Below, in pieces: positions 52,678 through 61,792 of a DNA stretch of 64,000 nt. The stretch lies in contig CAVWKG010000016.1 of the NCBI GenBank assembly GCA_963755375.1, positions 496,001 to 560,000 of the forward strand. The letters are read 5' to 3'. The translations under genes were made by a program, and so were the position numbers. The notes under the pieces are model-generated. The model worked only from the letters and a program-made list of their open reading frames with translations, was not told the DNA's origin and made no database searches. The first letter of the stretch is position 1, and every line of letters begins with the position of its first letter. This stretch comes from Bog-473 sp963755375 (GTDB lineage: Bacteria > Actinomycetota > Acidimicrobiia > Acidimicrobiales > RAAP-2).

Positions 52678-53883
52678 ATGCGAATTCTGGTCCTCGGGGG
52701 GGACGGGTATCTGGGTTGGCCGACGGCACTCCATCTCTCCAGGGCGGGATACGAAGTCGGGGTGGCCGACAACTTCGCTCGCCGGGGATACGACCTGGAA
52801 ATGGGGGCGGATTCCCTGGTTCCGATCGCATCCCTGCATCGCCGCGTCGAGCGCTGGGAGGAAGTGTCGGGCAACCGACTCGACGTCTTCATCGGCGACC
52901 TGACCGAAGAGGAGTTCGTGAGCGACATGGTGGGTCGTTTCCGGCCCGATGCCATCGTCCATTTCGCCGAGCAGCGCAGTGCCCCTTATTCCATGGTCGA
53001 CCGCAAACACGCCGTCTACACACAGGTCAACAACGTCGTCGGTACCTTGAATCTGCTCTACGCGATCGCCGACGTGGACCCGTCCATCCACCTCGTGAAA
53101 CTGGGGACCATGGGGGAGTACGGCACACCCAATATCGATATCGAAGAGGGCTACATCGAGATCACCCACAGGGGTCGCACCGACGTCCTGCCCTTCCCCA
53201 AGCAGCCAGGAAGCTTCTACCACCTGTCAAAAGTGCACGACAGCCACAACATCGCGTTCTGCTGCCGGGCGTGGGGCCTCCGCTCCACCGACCTCAACCA
53301 GGGCGTCGTCTACGGTCAGTCGACCCCCGAAACCACGTTGCATCCGGACCTGGCCACCCGGTTCGACTACGACGCCGTGTTCGGCACCGTGCTGAACCGG
53401 TTCGTGATCCAAGCGGCGGCCGGCGAGGCGCTGACGGTCTACGGCAAGGGTGGTCAGACGAGAGGTTTCCTCGACATCCGGGACACGTTGGCCTGTGTCG
53501 AGCTGGCCATCCACAACCCGGCTGAGGCCGGCGAGTTCCGCGTGTTCAACCAGTTCACCGAGTCCTTCTCCGTCGGCGAACTGGCACAGAAGGTCTCGGA
53601 TGCCGTTGGCGGCGCCGAGATCGTGCACCTCGACGACCCGAGGGTCGAGCTCGAGGAGCACTACTACAGGGCGGCGCACACCAAGCTGCTCGACCTGGGC
53701 CTCCTGCCGTTCCTTCTCGGTGACGAGTTGCTGGCCGACCTCTTGTCGATCGCCCGCGCTCACCTTGACCGGCTCGAGCGGGCCGTCCTGGAGCCGAACG
53801 TGTCCTGGCGCTCCACGTCGAGCAACATCTCCCGGACCACCAATCCGCAGGCAGAGGGATCCCCCTCGAAACGACAGCGCTGA
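52678..53883 (+). CDS. sqdB: UDP-sulfoquinovose synthase
   Basis: 401 residues from the ATG at 52678, with GGAAGGTG upstream; earlier starts are not conserved. NAD motif GGDGYLGW (7-14). The following segments are almost the same as plant SQD1: HFAEQRSAPYSM, LVKLGTMGEYGTPNIDIEEG, PKQPGSFYHLSKVHDSHNIA (catalytic Tyr-Lys), TDLNQGVVYG, YGKGGQTRGFLDIRDT, FRVFNQFTE. SQD1/SqdB converts UDP-glucose and sulfite to UDP-sulfoquinovose, the head-group donor for sulfolipid. The match runs over the whole length and every key residue. A following SqdX/SQD2-type glycosyltransferase is not seen; the large membrane protein downstream and the divergent mannosyltransferase are candidates for later steps. Confidence 0.95.
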   Translation: MRILVLGGDGYLGWPTALHLSRAGYEVGVADNFARRGYDLEMGADSLVPIASLHRRVERWEEVSGNRLDVFIGDLTEEEFVSDMVGRFRPDAIVHFAEQRSAPYSMVDRKHAVYTQVNNVVGTLNLLYAIADVDPSIHLVKLGTMGEYGTPNIDIEEGYIEITHRGRTDVLPFPKQPGSFYHLSKVHDSHNIAFCCRAWGLRSTDLNQGVVYGQSTPETTLHPDLATRFDYDAVFGTVLNRFVIQAAAGEALTVYGKGGQTRGFLDIRDTLACVELAIHNPAEAGEFRVFNQFTESFSVGELAQKVSDAVGGAEIVHLDDPRVELEEHYYRAAHTKLLDLGLLPFLLGDELLADLLSIARAHLDRLERAVLEPNVSWRSTSSNISRTTNPQAEGSPSKRQR

Positions 53884-53942
53884 GCGCTGAGCGCATTCCC
53901 AGCGTGAGGGGCTAGCTTGCGCCGATTGCGCCACGCCGGTCC

Positions 53943-56738
53943 GTGGGTGGAAAGGCGCAAACTCCAGGCACCCCGGAAGGCATCTCCTCGCCAGTGAACC
54001 GACTACGAGCACACCTCGGACCTCTGTGGCCCTACGTCGTGCTGATCGCCATCCCGACCGTGGCCTTCGTGCTCCCGGATCTGATCGGCGGCCACCTGCT
54101 GATCACCGGCGACAACCTGCAGCAGAATTACCCGCTCCACGTCCTGGTCGGCTCCATGCTGCGCCACGGCCAACTGCCCTTCTGGAACCAGTACATCTTC
54201 AGCGGCACGCCACTCATGGCGGATTTCAACGCCGGCGTTTTCTATCCACTGATGGGCCTGTTCGTCGTTCTGCCCGACCGCGCCGCCTGGGTGGCCACTG
54301 AGGTCATCTTGTTCTCGGCCATCGCGGTCGGGATGTATGTCTTCCTCAGAGCTCTGAAACTCTCGACTGCCGCGTGCATCCTGGCCGCCGCCACGTACGC
54401 CTTCGCAGGCCCCGTGTTGAGCCAGGTCAACCACGTGGACATGACGGAGGGGTTCGTCGCCATCCCGTGGATGCTGCTGGCTGTCCTGCATATCGTCCGT
54501 GATGGGCGTTGGCGCTGGACCATCGTCCTCGGGATCGCCTACGCCACCGTGATCCTGGCCGGCGCGCCGGAGGCCATGCTTGACGAGGCTCTGCTGATCC
54601 TGGCCTTTGCGGGCATGTCGGCCGGCCTGAACCGAGAACGGTGGTGGCGCGTGCTGACCCGGTGCGGCGCCGGGGCCGCGTTGGCCCTCTCGCTCGCGGC
54701 GATCCAGTGGCTTCCAGGACTCGACGCCATCCGCAACTCCCAGAGAGGCAGTGGGGTGGTGGCGGCCGCCGGGAGCTACCCCAGGCCGTTCGCCATCTTG
54801 GGCCTGGTGCCCTACCTCGACGGCGGTTACGGGCATCTCGGCGAGGCGCAGTTCTTCAGCCAGTACAACCTTCCCGAGGTCGGCATCTACCTCGGCATCT
54901 TGCCGGTCATCGCACTGCTCACCCTCGTCAACCCGCGCTGGCCCAGTCGGATTCCGCCCCGTGATCGCCTCACGTGGTACGCCGTGGGGCTCTTTGGCCT
55001 CCTTCTCGCGCTGGGCTCGAACACACCCCTGGAGCACCTCTTCAACAGCGTGCCGCTCTATGGCCACCAACGGCTGCAGAGCCGCAACATGATCACGGTG
55101 GCCACCGCTGTCTGCGTCCTCTTCGCGGGGTGGATCGACCGTTCCGAGGCGCCCAGGCTGCGGGAACCCATGACCCGATACGACCGGATCATGGCGTTGA
55201 TCCCCCTCGGGGGGGTGGCTGCGCTGGCCATCTGGGCCGTGGCTGCGCCGGGTTCGCTGGTGCAGAGGTTCGCCGGGGTGTCGTTGAGTCCGAGCATCGC
55301 CCACACCGTGCGCGAGGCAACTGTGATCGCGCTCGCGTTCTGCGTCGGCGCGGCCCTGCTCGTCTGGGTCCGACCGTGGCTCGGCGGCCTTTCGTGGTCC
55401 CGGTTGGCGGCCGTCTTCGTCGCCGTCGACGTGGGGTTGATGGGGTTGACCAGCCAGCTGACCCTGACGCCGCCGAACGACCTGGTAGCCGGGACCACGC
55501 CGGTAGAGAAATTGATGGCGGCGAACCTGCCGCCGGGTGGCCGGCTCGTCAACTACGACCCTCAGACCTACGACAGCTACCCGGAAAGCCCTCAAGGCGT
55601 GCCCGATCTCAACGTCCTCCCGAGACTGCCCTCGGTCTCCGGGTATGCGTCGATCGTCAACGGGAACTACGAGACGACCACCCATACCCACGAGCAGGAC
55701 GACCTTGACATCGGCCAGCTGTCCTCGGGAACGCTGGGCCGGCTCGACCTGCGCGAGGTCGTGACCGTGCCGGAGTATTTCCTCGTGCCTCTGCAGTCGA
55801 CGCCGCGCTCCTTCGACGATTTCACGCAGACCTCCGAGGGCTACGGTGTCGATCCCGTCTTGGCCCGTGGGTTCGGCGCCGATTTCAACGACACGGCGTA
55901 CCCCTTCGACCCGGGGCCGCGGCCGGCCCTCGGCACGGGGAAGACGGCCTCGTGGTTCTACGGGGAGACCCTCGAGCCCGCTCGTGCGACCCTCGTTCTC
56001 GACCACCCGGCAAGCCCGGGGACGCTCGTCCGTTTCGGGGCGCTCGTGGCGGACGGTACGACGCGTTGGGGCGCACCACTGTCCGTGGCCGCCGGCGCCA
56101 GCACGGTGACCGGCCGGCATCCGGGTGGCGCCGCAATCGGGCTCTCGGTCCAGGTGCTGGTCGGCTCGTTGCCGGCGCAGCGGGCTGTGGTCTCGGTGGC
56201 CGGGCACGCCTACGCGCTCGCAGGCTCATTGTCGTCGGCCGTGGTGCCCGGGCCGTGGCAGCTGGCCGGCCTCTCCCAGGGCTTCGCGGTGTTCACCCTC
56301 CGCAAGCCAGCGGAGCCCATCGCCGCCTCGACGGCGAACGGCCGGCGGCTGCCCGTGCAGGTTGTCTCGAGCACGACGAAGTCTGAACAGATCAGCCTCC
56401 GTGCGCCTGCTCCGTCCACGGTGATCCGCTCCGTCGCGTGGGACTCCGGGTGGAGCGCAACCGTCTCGGTCAACGGGGGCAAAGCCCAGAAGATCGCGCT
56501 CAACGACTTCGACCTTGTCCAACAGGTCCACGTCCCCGCCGGCAACGACCTGGTCACGTTCCACTACCGGCCACGTCACCTCTTGTTGGCCGCCATCCTC
56601 AGTCTGGGCGCGATCGCGTTTCTCCTGGCGCTGCTCGGTGTCTGGTTGGTCCGCCGCCGGCGGTCGAGGCCGGAGTCCCATGACCCTGCTGTCGACGGAG
56701 GGCTGGCGCCGGAGGGGGTGCCGGAGCGCGTGGGGTGA
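53943..56738 (+). CDS. Large YfhO-like membrane protein
   Basis: 931 residues, GTG start. Roughly a dozen membrane helices in the first 480 residues (YVVLIAIPTVAFVLPDLIGG, ATEVILFSAIAVGMYVFLRAL and others), a long outer beta-rich domain with Pro/Gly/Thr composition (about 490-890), then a last helix LLLAAILSLGAIAFLLALLG and a basic cytoplasmic tail. TGDNLQQNYPLHV and FWNQYIFSGTPLMADFN, and RLVNYDP, match the YfhO/GtrA-linked family of bacterial membrane glycosyltransferases. Members transfer a sugar from a polyprenyl carrier to teichoic acids or lipids. Starts 59 bases after sqdB, so the two are likely cotranscribed. Confidence 0.85.
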   Translation: MGGKAQTPGTPEGISSPVNRLRAHLGPLWPYVVLIAIPTVAFVLPDLIGGHLLITGDNLQQNYPLHVLVGSMLRHGQLPFWNQYIFSGTPLMADFNAGVFYPLMGLFVVLPDRAAWVATEVILFSAIAVGMYVFLRALKLSTAACILAAATYAFAGPVLSQVNHVDMTEGFVAIPWMLLAVLHIVRDGRWRWTIVLGIAYATVILAGAPEAMLDEALLILAFAGMSAGLNRERWWRVLTRCGAGAALALSLAAIQWLPGLDAIRNSQRGSGVVAAAGSYPRPFAILGLVPYLDGGYGHLGEAQFFSQYNLPEVGIYLGILPVIALLTLVNPRWPSRIPPRDRLTWYAVGLFGLLLALGSNTPLEHLFNSVPLYGHQRLQSRNMITVATAVCVLFAGWIDRSEAPRLREPMTRYDRIMALIPLGGVAALAIWAVAAPGSLVQRFAGVSLSPSIAHTVREATVIALAFCVGAALLVWVRPWLGGLSWSRLAAVFVAVDVGLMGLTSQLTLTPPNDLVAGTTPVEKLMAANLPPGGRLVNYDPQTYDSYPESPQGVPDLNVLPRLPSVSGYASIVNGNYETTTHTHEQDDLDIGQLSSGTLGRLDLREVVTVPEYFLVPLQSTPRSFDDFTQTSEGYGVDPVLARGFGADFNDTAYPFDPGPRPALGTGKTASWFYGETLEPARATLVLDHPASPGTLVRFGALVADGTTRWGAPLSVAAGASTVTGRHPGGAAIGLSVQVLVGSLPAQRAVVSVAGHAYALAGSLSSAVVPGPWQLAGLSQGFAVFTLRKPAEPIAASTANGRRLPVQVVSSTTKSEQISLRAPAPSTVIRSVAWDSGWSATVSVNGGKAQKIALNDFDLVQQVHVPAGNDLVTFHYRPRHLLLAAILSLGAIAFLLALLGVWLVRRRRSRPESHDPAVDGGLAPEGVPERVG

Positions 56739-56756
56739 GTCGCCCTCGTCAGGCGA

Positions 56757-57728
56757 TCAACAGATCGGGTGGGCGAGGGTCAGGAGGAATTCTCCGTCTT
56801 CCGCCCCCCACATCCCCTCGACCACGAATCCAGCCTCCGAGAGCTCGCGCTCGACTCGTTCCGGCGTGAACTTGGCGCTGATTTCGGTCAGCATGTCCTC
56901 GCCCTGATCGAACTGGACGGTGATACCCGCCCCGGTGAGGGAGACCTGGCTGGCTTCGTCGGCTCGAAGCCGCATCTCGATCCATTGCTCATCCTCGTTC
57001 CAGAGCGCGACGTGACGGAACAGGCCCGGATCGAAGTCGCCTCCGAGCTGTTCGTTGAGCACATGCAGCACATTGCGATTGAAATCCGCCGTGACGCCGG
57101 CGGCGTCGTCGTAGGCCGCGACGAGCCGTTTCCGGTCCTTGACGAGATCCGTTCCCACCAGCAGGGAGTCGTCACTGGACATCGTGCAGTTCAGGTCGAA
57201 GAGAAAACGCGCACGCTGCGCGGGATTCAGGTTGCCGATCGTCCCGCCCAAGAAGGCGATCATCCGCCGTCCCTCGGCGGGTATCTCGGCCAGGTGGTGA
57301 TGGAAGTCGCCGATGACCACATGGATGGCGAGCGAGTGGAACTCCTCCGACAGGGTGCTGGCAGCGCTGCGGAGGAATTCGTCGCTCACGTCGAAGGGCA
57401 CGTACCTCGAAAGCGAGCCGGTCTCCTGCAGAGCAGTGAGCAGCACCCTGGTCTTTTCACAGGCTCCCGCGCCGAGCTCGACGAGCGTGTCCGCCTTCGA
57501 CAGTTCGGCGATGGAGTCGGCGTGCGCCTCGAGGAGCGCCCGCTCCGCCCGGGTGGGGTAGTACTCCGGGAGCTGCGTGATCTCCTCGAAAAGGCGGCTT
57601 CCTCGCTCGTCGTAGAACCACACCGGGGGAATTGATTTCTGCTGGCCCTGCAGCCCCTTCAGCGCGTCGGCCAGCATCTGGCTGCGCACCTCCTCGGGTG
57701 AGAGGTGGACATCGATCGTGTACGACAT
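56757..57728 (-). CDS. egtD: L-histidine N-alpha-methyltransferase
   Basis: 323 residues. N-terminal KSIPPVWFYDERGSRLFEEIT and LPEYYPTRAERALL, SAM motif LVELGAGACEKTRVLL, YVPFDVSDEFLR, and FLGGTIGNLNPAQRARFL, then a C-terminal FLLTLAHP. This order and the EYYPTR motif identify EgtD, which trimethylates histidine to hercynine, the first ergothioneine intermediate. Normal length. It begins 3 bases after egtB ends, same strand, so the pair is one operon. Ergothioneine protects against oxidants. Confidence 0.95.
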   Translation of the reverse strand: MSYTIDVHLSPEEVRSQMLADALKGLQGQQKSIPPVWFYDERGSRLFEEITQLPEYYPTRAERALLEAHADSIAELSKADTLVELGAGACEKTRVLLTALQETGSLSRYVPFDVSDEFLRSAASTLSEEFHSLAIHVVIGDFHHHLAEIPAEGRRMIAFLGGTIGNLNPAQRARFLFDLNCTMSSDDSLLVGTDLVKDRKRLVAAYDDAAGVTADFNRNVLHVLNEQLGGDFDPGLFRHVALWNEDEQWIEMRLRADEASQVSLTGAGITVQFDQGEDMLTEISAKFTPERVERELSEAGFVVEGMWGAEDGEFLLTLAHPIC

Positions 57729-57731
57729 TGC

Positions 57732-59006
57732 TCAGGGGTCCCGGGCCAATCTCAGCCCGCCGAACGGCCAACGCGCGCCGGGCGGGAAGAAGTTGCGGTA
57801 GGTCGGGCGGACGTGTCCGGCCGGGGTGGCGCAACACCCGCCCCGCAGGACGTACTGGCTCACCATGAATTTCCCGTTGTACTCACCGACGGCGCCCGGG
57901 GCAGCCCGGAATCCCGGATACGGCGAGTAGGCACTCGAGGTCCACTCCCAGACGTCGCCGAAGATGGCGTTGGTCGAGACCGCCGGCTGAGGGTGGGGCG
58001 CTCCGGTCGAGAGAACGTCCTCGCGCAAGAAGTTGTCCCCCTCGCCGTGAGCCATGGCGACCGTCTCCCATTCCGACTCTGTCGGGAGTCGCATGCCCGT
58101 CCAGTGGGCGAAGGCGTCAGCCTCGTAGTAGCTGATGTGGCAGACAGGCTCGTTCGGATCCACGGGCCGCGGACCCGAGAGCGTGAACTGGAGCCAGCGG
58201 TCGGGGTCATCGGGGTCGCGCGACCAGTACAGCGGTGCGTCCCACTGCTGCGTAGTGACGACCGCCCACCCGTCCGAAAGCCAGAATTCGGGTCGGCTGT
58301 AGCCGTCGTCCTCAATGAACGACAGCCATTCACCGCAGGTGACCGGCCGGTCGGCGAGCCCAAAGGGCGTCAGGTGCACCGTGTGCACGGGGAACTCGTT
58401 GTCGAAACCGAATTCCCGCCCCCGATGCCCGATCTCGACCGGACCGCCATCGTGGTCGAACCATCCCGCCTTGGGCGGGACAACACCAGCGGGCTCGTGT
58501 GTTCCTGGCAAGTAGGCGGGGTGCAGAGGGTTCCGGGAGAGCACGTGCTTGATATCCATCAGCAGGAGCTCCTGGTGTTGCTGCTCGTGGTGCAAACCGA
58601 GAACGATCAAGTCGGTGAGGCCGGGTTGGTCAGGCTCGCGGAGGAGCGCATCCATCGCACCGTCGACGAAGCAGCGGTAACGCGTGATCTCCTCGATTCC
58701 CGGACGCGACAGAAGGCCGCGTTCGGGGCGGGGATGGCGGGCACCCATGGCCTCGTAGTACGAGTTGAAGATGTAGGCGTACGCATCGTCGAAGGCGTGG
58801 TATCCCGCGGCGTACTCCCCGAGGATGAACGTCTCGAAGAACCACGTCACGTGGGCCCGGTGCCACTTCGTCGGACTCACATCGGGCATCGTCTGGACCG
58901 TCTGATCCTCAGCACTCAGCACAGAGGCCAAGCGCTCCGTCGCCGCCCGGACCCGGTCATAGGCGTCCGGGAGATCGGACGGCGTTTCTCGACCGGTCAT
59001 GTCCAT
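57732..59006 (-). CDS. egtB: Hercynine oxygenase (sulfoxide synthase)
   Basis: 424 residues from ATG 59004-59006; an earlier in-frame start is possible. The N-terminal DinB-like domain has KWHRAHVTWFFETF and the iron motif HHEQQHQE (His-X3-His-X-Glu); the C-terminal formylglycine-generating-enzyme-like domain has GWFDHDGGPVEIGH, TGMRLPTESEWE, GDVWEWTSSAY and GGCCATP. These are diagnostic of EgtB, a nonheme-iron enzyme that joins hercynine to gamma-glutamylcysteine or cysteine with O2. Neither EgtC, EgtA nor EgtE is adjacent; acidimicrobial and cyanobacterial pathways may use a simpler set or genes elsewhere. Confidence 0.95.
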   Translation of the reverse strand: MDMTGRETPSDLPDAYDRVRAATERLASVLSAEDQTVQTMPDVSPTKWHRAHVTWFFETFILGEYAAGYHAFDDAYAYIFNSYYEAMGARHPRPERGLLSRPGIEEITRYRCFVDGAMDALLREPDQPGLTDLIVLGLHHEQQHQELLLMDIKHVLSRNPLHPAYLPGTHEPAGVVPPKAGWFDHDGGPVEIGHRGREFGFDNEFPVHTVHLTPFGLADRPVTCGEWLSFIEDDGYSRPEFWLSDGWAVVTTQQWDAPLYWSRDPDDPDRWLQFTLSGPRPVDPNEPVCHISYYEADAFAHWTGMRLPTESEWETVAMAHGEGDNFLREDVLSTGAPHPQPAVSTNAIFGDVWEWTSSAYSPYPGFRAAPGAVGEYNGKFMVSQYVLRGGCCATPAGHVRPTYRNFFPPGARWPFGGLRLARDP

Positions 59007-59229
59007 GGGATCCGTCCCTTCGCCGCCCCACCAAGGAGCGGTTGCACGCACTGCCTGCACGGTTCCGGTCAACCCTACCCAGGCCCGCCCGCGATCAGGC
59101 GCGAATGTCGCATTTGTCGCGCAAAGTTAGGTGTTCGGACCCTGTCTCCTGCCCCTCCACCTCGCCGCTCGGCCGGTTGAAGCCCTCCGACGGCCCGGCC
59201 GGGAGGCGCCCGCCCACGTCAAGCCGGGC

Positions 59230-60141
59230 TCAGGCCAAGACCTTGCGCCGGAAGTTACGGAGACCGAGCGTCAAGAAAATGACGCTGAAAGCCACGATAG
59301 CGGGATAAATGATGTAGAGGTGCATGTGCGCGGCGTCCGTGAAGGCGGCGCGCATCCCGTCGTTGATGTAGATCAGTGGGTTGACCAGCACGACGATCTG
59401 TAGCCAATGGATCGAACCGGCCTTGACCGGGGCCAACCTCGTCCACTGGTAGTAGGTGCCACCGAGGAACGTGATGGGGAGCACGATGAATCCGAACATG
59501 AGGCCGAGGTTGCGCGGTTCGAACGAGGTCCCGAGGAGGAGGCCGAGGGATGCCATGCAGACGCATGACATCGGGACCAGGGTCAGGATGAGCAGCCAGT
59601 GGAGGTTGATCTGCGCCTCCACGCCCGCGGCGTGCACGACTGAGGCAATGGGCAGGACGATGGCAGCGGCGAGCAGGCCCTGCGCAGCTCCGGAGATCAC
59701 TTTGGAGATGGCCACGAGCCAGATCGGACAGGGCGCCTGCACTCTGTCCTCGATCTCCCGGGTGAAGCCGAACTCCTGGGCCATCGGCATCGCCACCGCC
59801 TGGATTCCCTGGAACATGATCGAGAGACCCACGACCCCGGGTACGAGGACCGTGGCGAAAGCCGATTCCGCGCCCGGGACGTCGCTGGCGCCTCCGATGC
59901 CCTGTCCGATCTTCGGAAAGACGTAGAGAAAGACGAAGCACAGCAGGAACGGTTGCACCAGGGTGCGCACCGTGAACTCGATCTTGTGCTTCCAGAGGAC
60001 GACCAGGTCGCGCTGGATGAGGGCCCGCAGCGAGGTCCGGCTGGCGGACGTCGCGGAGCGGGTCGGCTTCAGTTCGACCACGCGCGTGCCCGGTGTGCCG
60101 AACGTGGCTGCAGTGATGGTTTCAGAGGTAGTGGCCGCCAT
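59230..60141 (-). CDS. ABC-2 type permease, DrrB-like
   Basis: 303 residues. ATG at 60139-60141 overlaps the ATPase stop by one base. Six membrane helices: TLVQPFLLCFVFLYVFPKIG, VLVPGVVGLSIMFQGIQAV, KVISGAAQGLLAAAIVLPIA, LLILTLVPMSCVCMASLGLLLG, LMFGFIVLPITFLGGTYYQW and IYPAIVAFSVIFLTLGL. TREIEDRVQAPCPIWLVAISK is the characteristic ABC-2 cytoplasmic motif. With the ATPase it forms a DrrAB-type exporter of lipophilic compounds. Confidence 0.93.
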   Translation of the reverse strand: MAATTSETITAATFGTPGTRVVELKPTRSATSASRTSLRALIQRDLVVLWKHKIEFTVRTLVQPFLLCFVFLYVFPKIGQGIGGASDVPGAESAFATVLVPGVVGLSIMFQGIQAVAMPMAQEFGFTREIEDRVQAPCPIWLVAISKVISGAAQGLLAAAIVLPIASVVHAAGVEAQINLHWLLILTLVPMSCVCMASLGLLLGTSFEPRNLGLMFGFIVLPITFLGGTYYQWTRLAPVKAGSIHWLQIVVLVNPLIYINDGMRAAFTDAAHMHLYIIYPAIVAFSVIFLTLGLRNFRRKVLA

Positions 60142-61139
60142 CAGTCGCGCAGCTCCTTTCCGGTCAGCCCGATGAAGACCGTCTCGAGCGTGGGCTCGGC
60201 CACCGACAGGTCGGCCAGCGAGAACCCGCCAGCTTCGGCGGCTTCCACCACCCGCGGGACCAACCGATCGGCGCCGCGGATCTGCAGCTCGACACCGTCG
60301 GCCAGGGCGCGCGTCCGCGTCACGCCTTCGAGTCGGGCCTTGAACACCTCGGCCAGCCGGTCCGAGTCTCCCGCGGCCTTCACGGTGACGATGGTGTCCG
60401 CGCCGACGCTGCGCTTCAGTTCCGCCGGTGTGTCGAGAGCCAGGATCTTGCCGTGGTCCATGATCGCCACGCGGGCACAGAGTTTGTCTGCTTCTTCCAT
60501 GTAGTGGGTGGTGAGCATGATGGTCTGACCCTCGGCGTTGAGACCTTCGAGCAGATCCCAAAGGGCGAGGCGACCCTGCGGGTCGAGTCCCGCGGTGGGC
60601 TCGTCGAGAAAGAGGACGGCCGGCCTGTGGAAGATGGCCCGTGCCACCATCAGGCGCTGGGCCATACCGCCGGAGAGCGCGTAGACCGACGCCTTGGCGA
60701 AGCGCGTGAGTTGGAACCGCTCGAGCAGATCGTCCGCTGTCTGGCGAGACTCCTTTGCTCCCATCCCGAAGAGACGCCCGTGCCAGTAGAGATTCTCGAA
60801 GGGAGTCAGTTGGCGATCCAGGGTGTTCTGCTGCGACACGACGCCGATCAGCTGTTTGATCAGCGTCGGGTGCTGCACGACGTCGATGCCGCCGATGAAC
60901 GCCTGACCACCCGTCGGGATCACACGGGTGGTCAGGACGCCGATGGTCGTGGTCTTCCCCGCGCCGTTGGGACCGAGCAGGCCGAAGACCTCCCCCGTCC
61001 CAACCCGAAGGTTGAGGCCGTCGACGGCCCGGAAGTCCGTTCCTGAGTACGTCTTGGTGAGACCCGCGGTCTCGATGATCGGCGTCCCGTCTCCGGGAAC
61101 ACCGCCTTCGAGCGGCGTGGCGGTGGTTGTGGTGGTCAT
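60141..61139 (-). CDS. ABC transporter ATP-binding protein, DrrA-like
   Basis: 332 residues. Walker A GPNGAGKTTT, Q loop GVVSQQNTLDRQLT, signature LSGGMAQRLMVARAI, Walker B VLFLDEPTAGLD, switch His in LTTHYMEEAD, and a C-terminal about 100-residue domain as in DrrA. All catalytic residues are present. The second gene of the PadR-DrrA-DrrB operon (56 bases after the regulator). The pump would remove toxic hydrophobic compounds. Expression is probably held down by the PadR protein. Confidence 0.95.
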   Translation of the reverse strand: MTTTTTATPLEGGVPGDGTPIIETAGLTKTYSGTDFRAVDGLNLRVGTGEVFGLLGPNGAGKTTTIGVLTTRVIPTGGQAFIGGIDVVQHPTLIKQLIGVVSQQNTLDRQLTPFENLYWHGRLFGMGAKESRQTADDLLERFQLTRFAKASVYALSGGMAQRLMVARAIFHRPAVLFLDEPTAGLDPQGRLALWDLLEGLNAEGQTIMLTTHYMEEADKLCARVAIMDHGKILALDTPAELKRSVGADTIVTVKAAGDSDRLAEVFKARLEGVTRTRALADGVELQIRGADRLVPRVVEAAEAGGFSLADLSVAEPTLETVFIGLTGKELRD

Positions 61140-61195
61140 GGCTCCGTCTGCACAGTATCGGGCGGTTTCTCAGTGGCCTCCCACGTTTTCCCGCG

Positions 61196-61774
61196 TCAGT
61201 CCTCGGCGAGGATCTGGTACAGCTCCTTGCGGGCTTTCTGGATGGCGCTGATGCCGCGTTCGATCTGGGCCTTCTCCCCGGCGCCGGCCAGCTGCTTGGC
61301 GGCGCTCATGAGCTGCCCCATGCCGAGGCGAAGGTTGCGCACCTCGTCGTCGGATTCGCCGGCCTCCTGCCAGGGGAGCTTTGCCTTTTCGGCCTCCGCC
61401 CGGCCGGTCTCGGTCAGCGTGAAGGTCCGACTGCCGTCGACCTCTGAGGACCGGACCAATCCTTCGTCCTCGAGCATCTGGAGGTGCGGGTAGACCGACC
61501 CGGGACTCGGGCGCCACAGGCCCCCGCTCATCTCTTCGAGCCGGCGCATGACCTCGTACCCGTGGCCGGGCTCGTCGCGGAGGGCGACGAGGATGGCGGT
61601 GCGGATGGCTCCGCGCGGCATGCGCCGGCCGCCGGCCCAACCGCCGCGCCCGCCGCCCCAGCGTCCGCGGGGGCCCCGCACGCCGCGCCCGGCGAATGGG
61701 TGGTCGTGTCCGTGCTCGTGATCGTGTCCATGCTCGTGGCCACGCTCGTGTTCGTGTTCGTGTTGGTGTGTCAT
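61196..61774 (-). CDS. PadR-family regulator with His-rich N terminus
   Basis: 192 residues from an ATG at 61772-61774, with AAGGAG six bases upstream. The first 25 residues contain 11 His alternating with Glu/Gln/Asp/Gly (for example HQHEHEHERGHEHGHDH), then a Gly/Arg-rich linker. The PadR winged helix starts near residue 53: GAIRTAILVALRDEPGHGYEVMRRLEEMSGGLWRPSPGSVYPHLQML, followed by EGLVRSSEVDGSRTFTLTETGR. A C-terminal coiled-coil dimerisation helix ends it. The His block could bind metal (Ni, Zn, Cu), which is not a standard PadR trait. First gene of the operon with DrrAB, so it should repress itself and the pump. Confidence 0.92.
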   Translation of the reverse strand: MTHQHEHEHERGHEHGHDHEHGHDHPFAGRGVRGPRGRWGGGRGGWAGGRRMPRGAIRTAILVALRDEPGHGYEVMRRLEEMSGGLWRPSPGSVYPHLQMLEDEGLVRSSEVDGSRTFTLTETGRAEAEKAKLPWQEAGESDDEVRNLRLGMGQLMSAAKQLAGAGEKAQIERGISAIQKARKELYQILAED

Positions 61775-61792
61775 CGGTAACTCCTTGGTGAG

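Noticed and set aside
54003..56207. 734-codon open frame antisense to the large membrane-protein gene
   Set aside because: In GC-rich DNA the antisense frame of a long gene is often open. The plus-strand frame has membrane helices and family motifs; the antisense has none and begins and ends arbitrarily.
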